From: JBBRGG01 sp038240875
Lineage (GTDB): Bacteria > Planctomycetota > Phycisphaerae > Phycisphaerales > UBA1924
DNA: 29,590 bases
Direction of reading: 5' to 3'
Assembly: GCA_038240875.1 (NCBI GenBank)
Contig: JBBRGG010000010.1
Location: 1 to 29,590, forward strand
The notes under the pieces were generated by a model. It saw nothing but the letters and a program-made list of their open reading frames with translations, was not told the DNA's origin and did no database searches. Positions 23,556 to 29,590 of this stretch are shown one piece after another. Within the stretch, counting starts at the first letter, position 1, and the number at the start of each line of letters is the position of its first letter. The position numbers and the translations under genes were made by a program.

Positions 23556-24911
23556 ATGAAGCTCCTGCTCTGCGCCATCGGCTCTCATGGCGACATCCAC
23601 CCCTACATCGCCCTCGCCCGCGCACTCACATCGCGTGGCCACGAAGCCATCCTCTGCGTTAATCCTTACTACGAACAACTCGTTCTCGAAGCTGGCGTTT
23701 GCTTCGTCCCCTTGGGCGAGCGTGTCGAGCTTTCCCAAGCCGCTCAAACTCCCGGCGCTATGAGCCCATTGCTCGGCCCCATCCGGCTCATCCGTGGGCT
23801 TCTTCTTCCTCAACTTGAAGCCGTCACGCGCGACTTTGACGCCATCGTTCAACGGATAAAGCCCGATGCCTGCGTTCTCCACCCAATCGCACTGGGTGGC
23901 CCGATCGTTTGTGAACGCCATGCAATTCCTTGGATAGGCGTCGCCCTCGCGCCCGTCTGCTGGTGGAACACCAACGACACGATGGCAATGGGCCCACTTG
24001 ACCCACAACAGCCTTCGCGCGCACGCGTGCGATTCATCCTCTACGTCGGCAAGCTTGTCATGCAACATGTCTGCGACGGCCCCATCAACAAAGTCCGCGC
24101 CAGCTTCGGCCTCGCCAAAGGTCGCGACCACTTCCGCACCCTCAATCGCGGCGGCGTCCTCAATCTCGGCTTCTGGTCTCCTCACTATCGCCCCGCAATC
24201 CGAGGCGACCCCGTAACCGCACGCGTTGTCGGCTTTCCTTGGTTTGATCGCATCGGCACCCACGAATCCTATTGGAATGACATCGAAACCTTCCTCGATA
24301 ACGGCAACTCCAACTCCAACTCTAACTCCAACTCTAACTCTAACTCCAACTCTAACTCTAACTCTAATCGCCCACTGGTCTTCACCCTGGGCACAGCAGC
24401 AGTCCACGTGGCCGGGGCCTATTTCAAAAACGCCGCACTCGCCGCTGAACGCCTAGGCGTTCGCGCGATCCTTCTCACAGGCAAACCCGATTACGCACCC
24501 AAAGAACTTCCCAAAAGTGTCGTCGCGTTCCCCTACGCACCCTTCTCTAAAATCTTCTCTCGCGCCCTTATCAACATCCATCACTGCGGCATAGGCACCA
24601 CCGCCCAAGCTCTTCGCTCCGGCCAGCCCATGCTCTGCTGCCCCATGGCTCACGATCAATACGACAACGCCGCCCGCTGCGTCCGCCTTGGTGTCGGCCT
24701 TTCGCTTCACCACGGCAAAGCCACGCCACAAGCCCTCGCCCGCGAGCTCGCACGCATCATCAACGATCCAACCTACTTAAACGCCGCCGCCCGTATCGCT
24801 CCACTCATCGCCCAAGACGACGGCGCACTCCAGGCAGCTATTGCCATCGAAGAAGCCCACGCACGAGGTGCCTTTCAATTGGGCAACACTCTGCCACTCC
24901 TGCGCCCGTGA
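23556..24911 (+). CDS. GT-B glycosyltransferase, UGT/sterol-glucosyltransferase-like (GT1)
   Basis: Likely moves a sugar from a nucleotide-sugar to a lipid or other hydrophobic acceptor. 451 residues from ATG 23556. The N-terminal fold opens with LLLCAIGSHGDIHPYIALARAL, as in sterol and macrolide glycosyltransferases. The C-terminal donor-binding half has LVFTLGTAAVHV and INIHHCGIGTTAQALRSGQPMLCC (H342, H343, G345), then MAHDQYDNAARCVRLGVG, matching the H-x-G-x-G-T-T...P...D-Q signature of GT1. The linker between halves contains ten Asn-Ser dipeptides (residues 251-270) from a hexamer repeat. It follows the deaminase gene with an 82-base gap and may share its transcript. Acceptor and donor are not evident. 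Confidence 0.87.
   Translation: MKLLLCAIGSHGDIHPYIALARALTSRGHEAILCVNPYYEQLVLEAGVCFVPLGERVELSQAAQTPGAMSPLLGPIRLIRGLLLPQLEAVTRDFDAIVQRIKPDACVLHPIALGGPIVCERHAIPWIGVALAPVCWWNTNDTMAMGPLDPQQPSRARVRFILYVGKLVMQHVCDGPINKVRASFGLAKGRDHFRTLNRGGVLNLGFWSPHYRPAIRGDPVTARVVGFPWFDRIGTHESYWNDIETFLDNGNSNSNSNSNSNSNSNSNSNSNRPLVFTLGTAAVHVAGAYFKNAALAAERLGVRAILLTGKPDYAPKELPKSVVAFPYAPFSKIFSRALINIHHCGIGTTAQALRSGQPMLCCPMAHDQYDNAARCVRLGVGLSLHHGKATPQALARELARIINDPTYLNAAARIAPLIAQDDGALQAAIAIEEAHARGAFQLGNTLPLLRP
24306..24365 (+). repeat. Ten AACTCY hexamers encoding (Asn-Ser)10
   Basis: Ten uninterrupted copies of AACTCC or AACTCT run from 24306 to 24365 in the glycosyltransferase reading frame, ending in AATCGC. The unit is six bases, so gain or loss of copies keeps the frame and changes only the linker length between the two Rossmann halves. 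Confidence 0.97.
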
Positions 24912-24942
24912 AAGTCTGCACCGACCGCGGTACAGTCCGCCC

Positions 24943-24954
24943 TCACATGTGTGA
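24943..24954. promoter_or_regulatory. Palindromic element TCACA-TG-TGTGA upstream of the phosphohexomutase
   Basis: A 5+2+5 inverted repeat lies 51 bases before the ATG at 25006, in the short gap after the glycosyltransferase. Its position suits an operator or a promoter-proximal site. The 10-mer TCACATGTGT also occurs upstream of the substrate-binding protein gene at 4192-4201 on the other strand. Confidence 0.25.
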
Positions 24955-25005
24955 TCAGAAGCAGTCTTGTGAACCAATCGGCTCGATTTGTACGGAGTAC
25001 ATCCA

Positions 25006-26526
25006 ATGAGCGACAACGCCGCACTTATGCTGTCAGTGAGTGGTTGCCGGGGCATCGTCGGCGAGTCCCTCACGCCCGAGGTCGCCGCTCGATTTGCCGG
25101 TTGCTTCGCGGGTTTCCTGCACGATCGCGCCAAATTTGACCACGCGAAAAACCTTGCATCAAGCGCGCAACCCCGCCCCGCTGTCGTGCTCGGTCGCGAC
25201 GGCCGAAAGGGTGGCGAAGTCATCTACCACTCCGCAATTGCCGGCCTTATCGGCGCCAGGTGTGACGTCATCGACCTAGGCGTTGCCATGACGCCAACCG
25301 TCGCCGTCGCCACCGATCACCACGCCCGCGCCCGTGGCGGCCTCGTCGCAGGCATGGTTTTGACCGCGAGCCACAACCCGCAAATCTGGAACGGCTTAAA
25401 GTGCCTCTTCGCCGATGGCACGCTGCAAAATAGTTCCGCCGCCGCCCCGCCCGCGTCCATGGCTGCCGAAATCATCGCGCGCTTCAACGCTCGCAATCCT
25501 TTGCTAGCTCGCTGGGACGCAATCGGTCATGTTGAGCGTGACGACGCCGCCGACCAGCGTCATGTTGACAAAGTTCTCGACGCGCTCGCCGTCGCTGGTC
25601 TCACCGATGACCCCTCGATTCTTGGCGAAGGCCTTGGCGTCGCCGTTGATTCCGTCAATTCTTCCGGTGGCGAGGGCGCACGCCTCCTCCTTGAATCTCT
25701 CGGCGTCGAAGAGCTTCTCCACATCGGCCACGAACAAACTGGCCTCTTCCCGCACCCTCCCGAACCCACGCAAGAAAATCTTTCCCTCCCAGGCGGACTT
25801 GCCGACGCCGTCCGCGAAGGTGAAGCCGCCGTCGGCTTCGCACAAGATCCAGATGCCGACCGCCTCGCCATCATCGACGAAAAGGGCTGCTTCATCGGGG
25901 AGGAATACACCCTCGCCCTCTGTGCCATGGCTTTACTCGAAGCTCATTCCAGCGCCGGCCCCGGCGCCACCATCGGCAGGCCCGCACTGGTCACCAACCT
26001 CTCCACAAGTCGAATGCTCGACGATGTCGCCACTCGCCACGGCGCACGCGTTCTTCGCACACCCGTGGGTGAAGCCAACGTAGTTGAAACTATGAAACGT
26101 GCCAACGCGCTCGCCGGTGGGGAAGGCAATGGCGGGCTCATCTGGCCCATGGTCACCTGCGTCCGCGACAGCCTTTCTTCCATGGCTCTAGTTCTCTGGC
26201 TTCTCTCGCCCAAAGGCGGCGGCAAAGGCCGCGTCCGCACCGTCTCCGAACTCGGCGCCAGCCTGCCTGCGTACTCCATCCGCACACGCAAAGACGAACT
26301 CGCTTCCAAAGACCAAGCCGCCGCTGCCTGCGACGCTGTCGCTGCCGCCTTTAAGGACGAAACCATCGATCGCTCCGATGGCGTCTGGGTTGATCTGGTC
26401 TCCAAACGCGCCTGGCTCCACGTTCGCGCCAGCAACACCGAACCGATCATGCGACTGATCGCCGAAGCACCCACCGCAGAACAAGCCGAAGCCATCTTGA
26501 ACCACGCCCAACAGGCAATCAGCTAA
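25006..26526 (+). CDS. Phosphohexomutase (phosphoglucosamine/phosphomannomutase family)
   Basis: Alpha-D-phosphohexomutase shifting phosphate between C6 and C1 of a hexose phosphate; likely substrates are glucosamine-, mannose- or glucose-phosphate. I start at ATG 25006, where GGAG (24994-24997) lies 8 bases upstream; a TTG at 24988 would overlap that site. 506 residues, somewhat longer than the usual 445-465. Domain 1 has SVSGCRGIVGESLTPE and the phosphoserine loop TASHNP (S122). The metal loop is DPDADRLAI (D281, D283, D285). The sugar-specificity loop reads GGEGNGG (about 370-377), and the phosphate-binding loop of domain 4 is SNTEPIMRL (about 478). The GEGNGG form fits the PMM/GlmM branch, but which sugar is used cannot be settled. 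It may serve the neighbouring glycosyltransferase or the cell wall. Confidence 0.93.
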   Translation: MSDNAALMLSVSGCRGIVGESLTPEVAARFAGCFAGFLHDRAKFDHAKNLASSAQPRPAVVLGRDGRKGGEVIYHSAIAGLIGARCDVIDLGVAMTPTVAVATDHHARARGGLVAGMVLTASHNPQIWNGLKCLFADGTLQNSSAAAPPASMAAEIIARFNARNPLLARWDAIGHVERDDAADQRHVDKVLDALAVAGLTDDPSILGEGLGVAVDSVNSSGGEGARLLLESLGVEELLHIGHEQTGLFPHPPEPTQENLSLPGGLADAVREGEAAVGFAQDPDADRLAIIDEKGCFIGEEYTLALCAMALLEAHSSAGPGATIGRPALVTNLSTSRMLDDVATRHGARVLRTPVGEANVVETMKRANALAGGEGNGGLIWPMVTCVRDSLSSMALVLWLLSPKGGGKGRVRTVSELGASLPAYSIRTRKDELASKDQAAAACDAVAAAFKDETIDRSDGVWVDLVSKRAWLHVRASNTEPIMRLIAEAPTAEQAEAILNHAQQAIS

Positions 26527-26528
26527 TC

Positions 26529-26566
26529 AAACCCCTACTCCAAACCCCCACTCCAAACCCCACCTC
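26529..26566. repeat. Three 12-13 bp tandem repeats after the phosphohexomutase gene
   Basis: AAACCCCTACTCC (26529-26541), AAACCCCCACTCC (26542-26554) and AAACCCCACCTC (26555-26566) follow the stop codon at 26526 directly. They resemble in style the CCCACAGAACCCAAA repeats at the right edge of the window. Confidence 0.8.
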
Positions 26567-26601
26567 AAATCGAGTTTCGTGCCAACTCCCCAAATCTCTT
26601 C

Positions 26602-26607
26602 TATACT
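26602..26607 (+). promoter_or_regulatory. -10-like hexamer directly before a small conserved gene
   Basis: TATACT lies 7 bases before ATG 26615. Transcription from it would begin at or next to the start codon, giving a leaderless mRNA, which fits the lack of any ribosome site. The -35 position is weak (TTTCGT/GTGCCA region). Confidence 0.3.
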
Positions 26608-26614
26608 CGGTCCC

Positions 26615-26902
26615 ATGCCAATGCCCCCTCGCTACATCGAAGGCCAGCGCGTCCGCGTCACCCAGCAGGTGGTTCGCCTTGATCGCCCAGGCGGCGGCAC
26701 AATGACTTCCGTCGTCGAAGGCACCGTCGTCTTCTTCGACCAGCAAAAAACCGGCTCATGGTTCGCCCACAGCAAGGACCACAAGCTCTGGCTCGACCGC
26801 CTTCGCATCCGCAAGGACGATGGCGAACTGGTCACCCTCAACCTCGATCAAAACTCGAGCGTTGAAATACTCGCAGACGCCCCGGCAATCAAGCCAACTT
26901 GA
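26615..26902 (+). CDS. Small conserved protein of unknown function
   Basis: About 95 residues from ATG 26615 (a GTG at 26579 or ATG at 26621 are alternatives). The chain looks like a small beta barrel: RYIEGQRVRVTQQVVR, VVEGTVVFFDQQKTGSWFAH, LWLDRLRIRKDDGELVTLNLD and SVEIL. The pattern TGSWFAHSKDHKLWLDRL is of a kind I associate with short conserved planctomycete proteins, but I cannot name a family. The barrel and basic patches would suit a nucleic-acid or metabolite-binding role; that is a guess. It follows the phosphohexomutase by 88 bases containing a repeat tract and a possible promoter. Confidence 0.65.
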   Translation: MPMPPRYIEGQRVRVTQQVVRLDRPGGGTMTSVVEGTVVFFDQQKTGSWFAHSKDHKLWLDRLRIRKDDGELVTLNLDQNSSVEILADAPAIKPT

Positions 26903-26927
26903 TCGCGCCAACTCGATCGCGCCAACT
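26901..26927. repeat. Direct repeat at the stop of the small conserved gene
   Basis: GATCGCGCCAACT occurs at 26901-26913 and again at 26915-26927, separated by one C. The first copy overlaps the stop codon of the small gene. A third partial copy (GCCAACT) precedes them. Function unknown. Confidence 0.8.
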
Positions 26928-26962
26928 AAATTTCGTCAGCCCCAATACACTCGCGCGGACAA

Positions 26963-28465
26963 TCAGCGCGCACCACTTCCACTAACAACCCACCCAAAGC
27001 ATTTCACCGCTTCTTCGAGCGTGATGGCTTCCTCTTCAGCAATCGCGCCGCTCGGCCCACCCCCAACACTTCCGCCAACGCTCCCATCCTCCCGCCGCCT
27101 TGCAATCGCCGCGATCAGCGAATCCTTGGGCTCGGGTCGCACAATCGGCGCATCGCTTCCAAACCACAATCCTTCCCCAGGCGTAACCCCCGCGTCGATC
27201 AACGCCCGCAGCGGCAACACCCGATCCAACCGATCCGGCAACTGCTTCTCCAACACCTCAATGTCATACAACAAATGGCAAGGTTGCACGCTTACAACAA
27301 GCCCAATCCGCCGCCACAACGCTGCGATCCGTGGCACATCCCCCGCGTCTACCACTTCCGCATGCTCAATCCGCACCGGTGGCAGCCCCGCTCTACGTAC
27401 GTTCTGCCACGCCTCATTCCCCGCTGCAAGTTCCGCTTCCGTCGCCTCAACCACCGCGCGCACCGCACCATCGCCGATAGCGTGCACCGCAAGCCCGATT
27501 CCAAGCGACCAGCATCGCCGCAGCGAGTTTCTCAACGATTCAATACTCACCAGCGCCGTGCCACACGGATGATCCGCGAGCCCATTTGCATATGGCGCAC
27601 GCATCCACGCGGTCGTCGCGTTCAGCGTGCCGTCGGCGAAAACCTTTCCTCCCGCCAGTCGAACTTGCTTTGATTCAAAGCTGTCTCGCCGCGCCGCGTG
27701 CGACTCGATCTCGATCCCCTTCGTGCTCAATCCCAACCCCGGCGCGTCCACGTCCAGTGGCACATACATCCACACCGTCTGCGTCAGCTTCCCCTCAGCT
27801 TCAAGTTCATGCAACAACTCAGGCACCATCGGCGGCGTCAACAGATCATGCACCTCGCCAAACCCCATCTTCGCAAAGTCCGCCAGCGCATCAACCAAAT
27901 ACGCCTTCATCTCCGCCCGCGTTGGTTCCGGCACGCTCCCACGCACTCGACCAAACGCCGACTCCAAAAGCACGCCTGTAAACCGCCCCGCTTCATCTCG
28001 CACCAGCACGCCGCCCGCTGGGTCTGCTGATCTCGCGTGCAATCCACTCGCCAATAGCCCACGCGTGTTCGCTATGCCGCTGTGATGGTCAAATGACATC
28101 AACAAGCAAGGCCGATTCGGGCTCGCACTATCAATTTCTTCCAGCGTCGGCCAAGCTCCATGCCGCGCCGCGCCGTGGTTTGTAATCTCTTTATCTACCT
28201 CGGCCCAAGCCGCAGGCCTAGCTCCAACCGCGATCAGCCATTGGCTTACCTCGACAGTATCTCGATCCATTTCCGCCGCTCGCGCCGCAATCAATCCAAG
28301 AACTTCAGCACGCGAACCACACCGCCACAGCGCTAATGCGGCTTTGGCTTTCCCAAACGCCAGCACATGCGCGTGTGCCTCGCGCAAACCACGCACACAT
28401 CGAGCCAGTTCAAGCTCGGCGTCAACACGTGCATGATCAAAGCCAGAATCTCTCGCGTTTGCCAA
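26963..28465 (-). CDS. YtcJ-type amidohydrolase (amidohydrolase family 3)
   Basis: Metal-dependent TIM-barrel hydrolase of unknown substrate, 500 residues from TTG 28465 (no strong ribosome site). The metal-binding HxH is EAHAHVL (H31, H33). Other family marks are EVHDLL (H206), GGKVFADGTLNATTAWMRAPY (K274, with DGTL where relatives have DGSL), VHAIGDGAVR (H328), VRIEHAEVVD (H368), VSVQPCHLL and GSDAPI (D438). Most YtcJ proteins start with a beta-sandwich segment of about 50-60 residues before HxH (ending in the P-G-F-I-D-x-H type motif); here only 30 residues precede it, so that half of the small domain is missing or the gene is N-terminally short. A Gly/Ser-rich insert lies near 456-470. 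The unknown-function gene upstream (28568-29242) is on the same strand. Confidence 0.88.
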   Translation of the reverse strand: MANARDSGFDHARVDAELELARCVRGLREAHAHVLAFGKAKAALALWRCGSRAEVLGLIAARAAEMDRDTVEVSQWLIAVGARPAAWAEVDKEITNHGAARHGAWPTLEEIDSASPNRPCLLMSFDHHSGIANTRGLLASGLHARSADPAGGVLVRDEAGRFTGVLLESAFGRVRGSVPEPTRAEMKAYLVDALADFAKMGFGEVHDLLTPPMVPELLHELEAEGKLTQTVWMYVPLDVDAPGLGLSTKGIEIESHAARRDSFESKQVRLAGGKVFADGTLNATTAWMRAPYANGLADHPCGTALVSIESLRNSLRRCWSLGIGLAVHAIGDGAVRAVVEATEAELAAGNEAWQNVRRAGLPPVRIEHAEVVDAGDVPRIAALWRRIGLVVSVQPCHLLYDIEVLEKQLPDRLDRVLPLRALIDAGVTPGEGLWFGSDAPIVRPEPKDSLIAAIARRREDGSVGGSVGGGPSGAIAEEEAITLEEAVKCFGWVVSGSGAR

Positions 28466-28530
28466 TGTCTTTGCTCTCTATTTGATTGTGCTTTGAGCAC
28501 CGCACTTGATTGTATTTGCCTTGGATACCC

Positions 28531-28558
28531 CTTCTCTTTCTTCGTAGGAATAGAGAAG
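28531..28558 (-). terminator. Stem-loop just after the unknown-function gene
   Basis: CTTCTCT (28531-28537) pairs with AGAGAAG (28552-28558), and TTC (28538-28540) with GAA (28548-28550) after a one-base bulge, leaving a 7-base loop. It begins 10 bases past the stop at 28568 on the minus strand. No U-run follows on that strand, so it may weaken rather than end transcription into the amidohydrolase gene. Confidence 0.4.
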
Positions 28559-28567
28559 TGGTTCCTC

Positions 28568-29242
28568 TCACAAATTTCCAAAAAGCGCGACTACCTCTCT
28601 CGCTGTCCTTGCCACTTTTGGAAACTCTACCCGCATCGGCCCCAGCGTTGCACGCACATCAAGCCCCCAGCAATCCACCCCCAATAGCGTCGGCGACTCT
28701 ACTTCAACCTTGGCCCACATCAAACACGCGCGAGCAAGCTTCTTCGACTCAACGTCTGCTTGTCGCAAATGCCGAATAAGTTGCGATTCAACACGCCAAC
28801 CTTGCCCCGGCGCCACTGCCACGCCTTCAAGGTTCTCGCTCCAAGAGCTGATCAAGTGCACTTCGCTCGCGTCAAAGACCTCGCGACCAATCTTGGCGTG
28901 AAGCATTGTGAGCGAAACCCACCGCGCCCGCGTAAATCGGCCTTTGCTCCCAGGAAAATACGCGCCATGCCGATCCGCGCCGGCGTGGTTCTCGCCATCT
29001 ATTTCTGTCGCCAGGATGAGCACACGAGGCGACTCAGGCACATCCTCAGGCAAGTACAACGTCAAATCTTCGCGCCCGATCGCATCAAAAGCAATCGGCG
29101 TGATCCACGTTCCCGTCGTCGGATCGAGCACGATATTCGCCAGCTCAAACCGATCGCCGATGCCGATCCGTGCCTTCGTGCACGAACGCAAGGCGCGCTG
29201 CGCATCATCGATGGCGTCTGCTTCATGTGCCGAATTGGTCAT
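28568..29242 (-). CDS. Protein of unknown function
   Basis: I place the start at ATG 29242 (224 residues). The frame stays open to 29509, but that extension is a translated GTGTT-type repeat tract and a hydrophobic stretch that look non-native; a start further up would add a possible membrane segment. The chain is soluble and mixed alpha/beta: RIGIGDRFELANIVLDPTTG, LTLYLPEDVPESPRVLILAT, HGAYFPGSKGRFTRARWVSL, EVHLISSWSENLEGVAV and the C-terminal VARTAREVVALFGNL. I do not recognise the fold or a catalytic motif. It precedes the amidohydrolase gene with about 100 bases and a stem-loop between. Confidence 0.65.
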   Translation of the reverse strand: MTNSAHEADAIDDAQRALRSCTKARIGIGDRFELANIVLDPTTGTWITPIAFDAIGREDLTLYLPEDVPESPRVLILATEIDGENHAGADRHGAYFPGSKGRFTRARWVSLTMLHAKIGREVFDASEVHLISSWSENLEGVAVAPGQGWRVESQLIRHLRQADVESKKLARACLMWAKVEVESPTLLGVDCWGLDVRATLGPMRVEFPKVARTAREVVALFGNL

Positions 29243-29590
29243 GTGTTCGGTGTCGCTTGAATTGAATGAAGTAAGAGATGTCGTGTGCAGCAATGCTACC
29301 AGCAACAAAAGCAGCAATTGCTCGCCAGCATAGTGCCACTTGCCCCCAATGGCCTCCCCAAAGGCCCGCCACAAAGGCCCGCAAAAAAACCAACGCCCCG
29401 GCGTGCAATGTGCAAGGCCAGAGCGTGCGCTATACAAGCATTGATCGAAACCCACAGAACCCAAACCCACAGAACCCAAACCCACAGAACTCAAACCCAC
29501 AGAACTCAAACCACAGAACTCAAACCACAGAACTCAAACCAAAATCCAATCCCAAAACTTAAACCAGAATCCATCCTAAATTGGGGATCT
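29243..29590. other. Right-edge region with tandem repeats
   Basis: No gene is supported in the last 348 bases. The region holds the tandem repeat tract at 29451-29538 and further CCAAA/ACCCAAAA-rich sequence to the edge. It may be the promoter-side spacer of the unknown-function gene. Confidence 0.5.
29451..29538. repeat. Six tandem repeats of CCCACAGAACYCAAA
   Basis: Four 15-base units (29451-29465, 29466-29480, 29481-29495, 29496-29510) change from ...ACCCAAA to ...ACTCAAA along the array and are followed by two 14-base units missing one C (29511-29524, 29525-29538). The gradient shows stepwise duplication. The tract is intergenic, upstream of the unknown-function gene read on the minus strand. 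Confidence 0.95.

Noticed and set aside
23463..24407. A 314-codon minus-strand frame with a Val-Arg-Val-Gly repeat
   Set aside because: Antisense to the deaminase and glycosyltransferase genes; the repeat is the complement of the AACTCY array.
26820..27572. A 250-codon plus-strand frame rich in Ser, Pro and Thr
   Set aside because: It runs antisense through the amidohydrolase gene and out of frame through the small conserved gene.
29243..29509. N-terminal extension of the unknown-function gene (Ser-Val-Gly-Leu repeats)
   Set aside because: It is translation of the intergenic tandem repeats, and the 14-base units would break the frame just upstream.
29451..29538. CRISPR array
   Set aside because: The units are contiguous 14-15 bp repeats without spacers, and no cas gene is present.

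Overview
This window is a protein-coding stretch of a bacterial chromosome with mixed strand use and no rRNA, tRNA, CRISPR array, transposase or phage gene that I could see. Several traits fit a planctomycete, perhaps of the Phycisphaerae: a membrane-anchored RNase Y, many small lipoproteins with long N-termini, ABC permeases with oversized extracytoplasmic inserts, a tiny CxC/CxxC zinc-ribbon frame, a short conserved protein of a type I associate with that group, and weak or absent Shine-Dalgarno sites before many genes. The taxonomic call is inference from family flavour only.

Layout. Positions 1-6000 (minus strand) hold an oligopeptide/dipeptide-type ABC importer: an OppC-like permease (4622-5998), a membrane-anchored coiled-coil substrate-binding protein (2144-4171), an OppB-like permease (273-1802) and the first 51 codons of a second OppC-like permease running off the left edge. 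Next come a low-complexity protein with a C-terminal membrane anchor (6127-7473) and RNase Y (7990-9636), with a possible zinc-ribbon mini-gene overlapping the rny 3' end from the other strand. A lipoprotein with a putative-adhesin beta domain (10328-11425) converges on a secreted TPR-gluzincin-PDZ protein (11474-13168), followed by PurN (13229-13960), a STAS-domain protein (14044-14571) and a hotdog acyl-CoA thioesterase (14737-15186), all on the minus strand.

From 15725 the plus strand dominates: an EAL-domain protein, a cysteine-rich DinB-fold protein, L-aspartate oxidase NadB, a lipoprotein, an HD-GYP protein, a lipoprotein with a CusF-like copper-binding domain, a yeast-type cytosine deaminase, a GT-B glycosyltransferase, a phosphohexomutase and a small conserved protein. 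The right end (minus strand) holds a YtcJ-type amidohydrolase and a protein of unknown function, then a tandem-repeat tract at the right edge.

How they fit together. The importer genes plausibly form one uptake system whose subunits carry extra extracytoplasmic mass, the most unusual feature here. The EAL and HD-GYP proteins are two candidate cyclic-di-GMP phosphodiesterases about 4 kb apart. PurN, NadB, the deaminase and the phosphohexomutase are ordinary nucleotide, NAD and cell-wall or sugar metabolism. A recurring pattern is short tandem repeats with units that are multiples of three inside coding sequences, plus 13-15 bp repeats between genes. I see no recognisable defence system, toxin-antitoxin pair or secondary-metabolite cluster.
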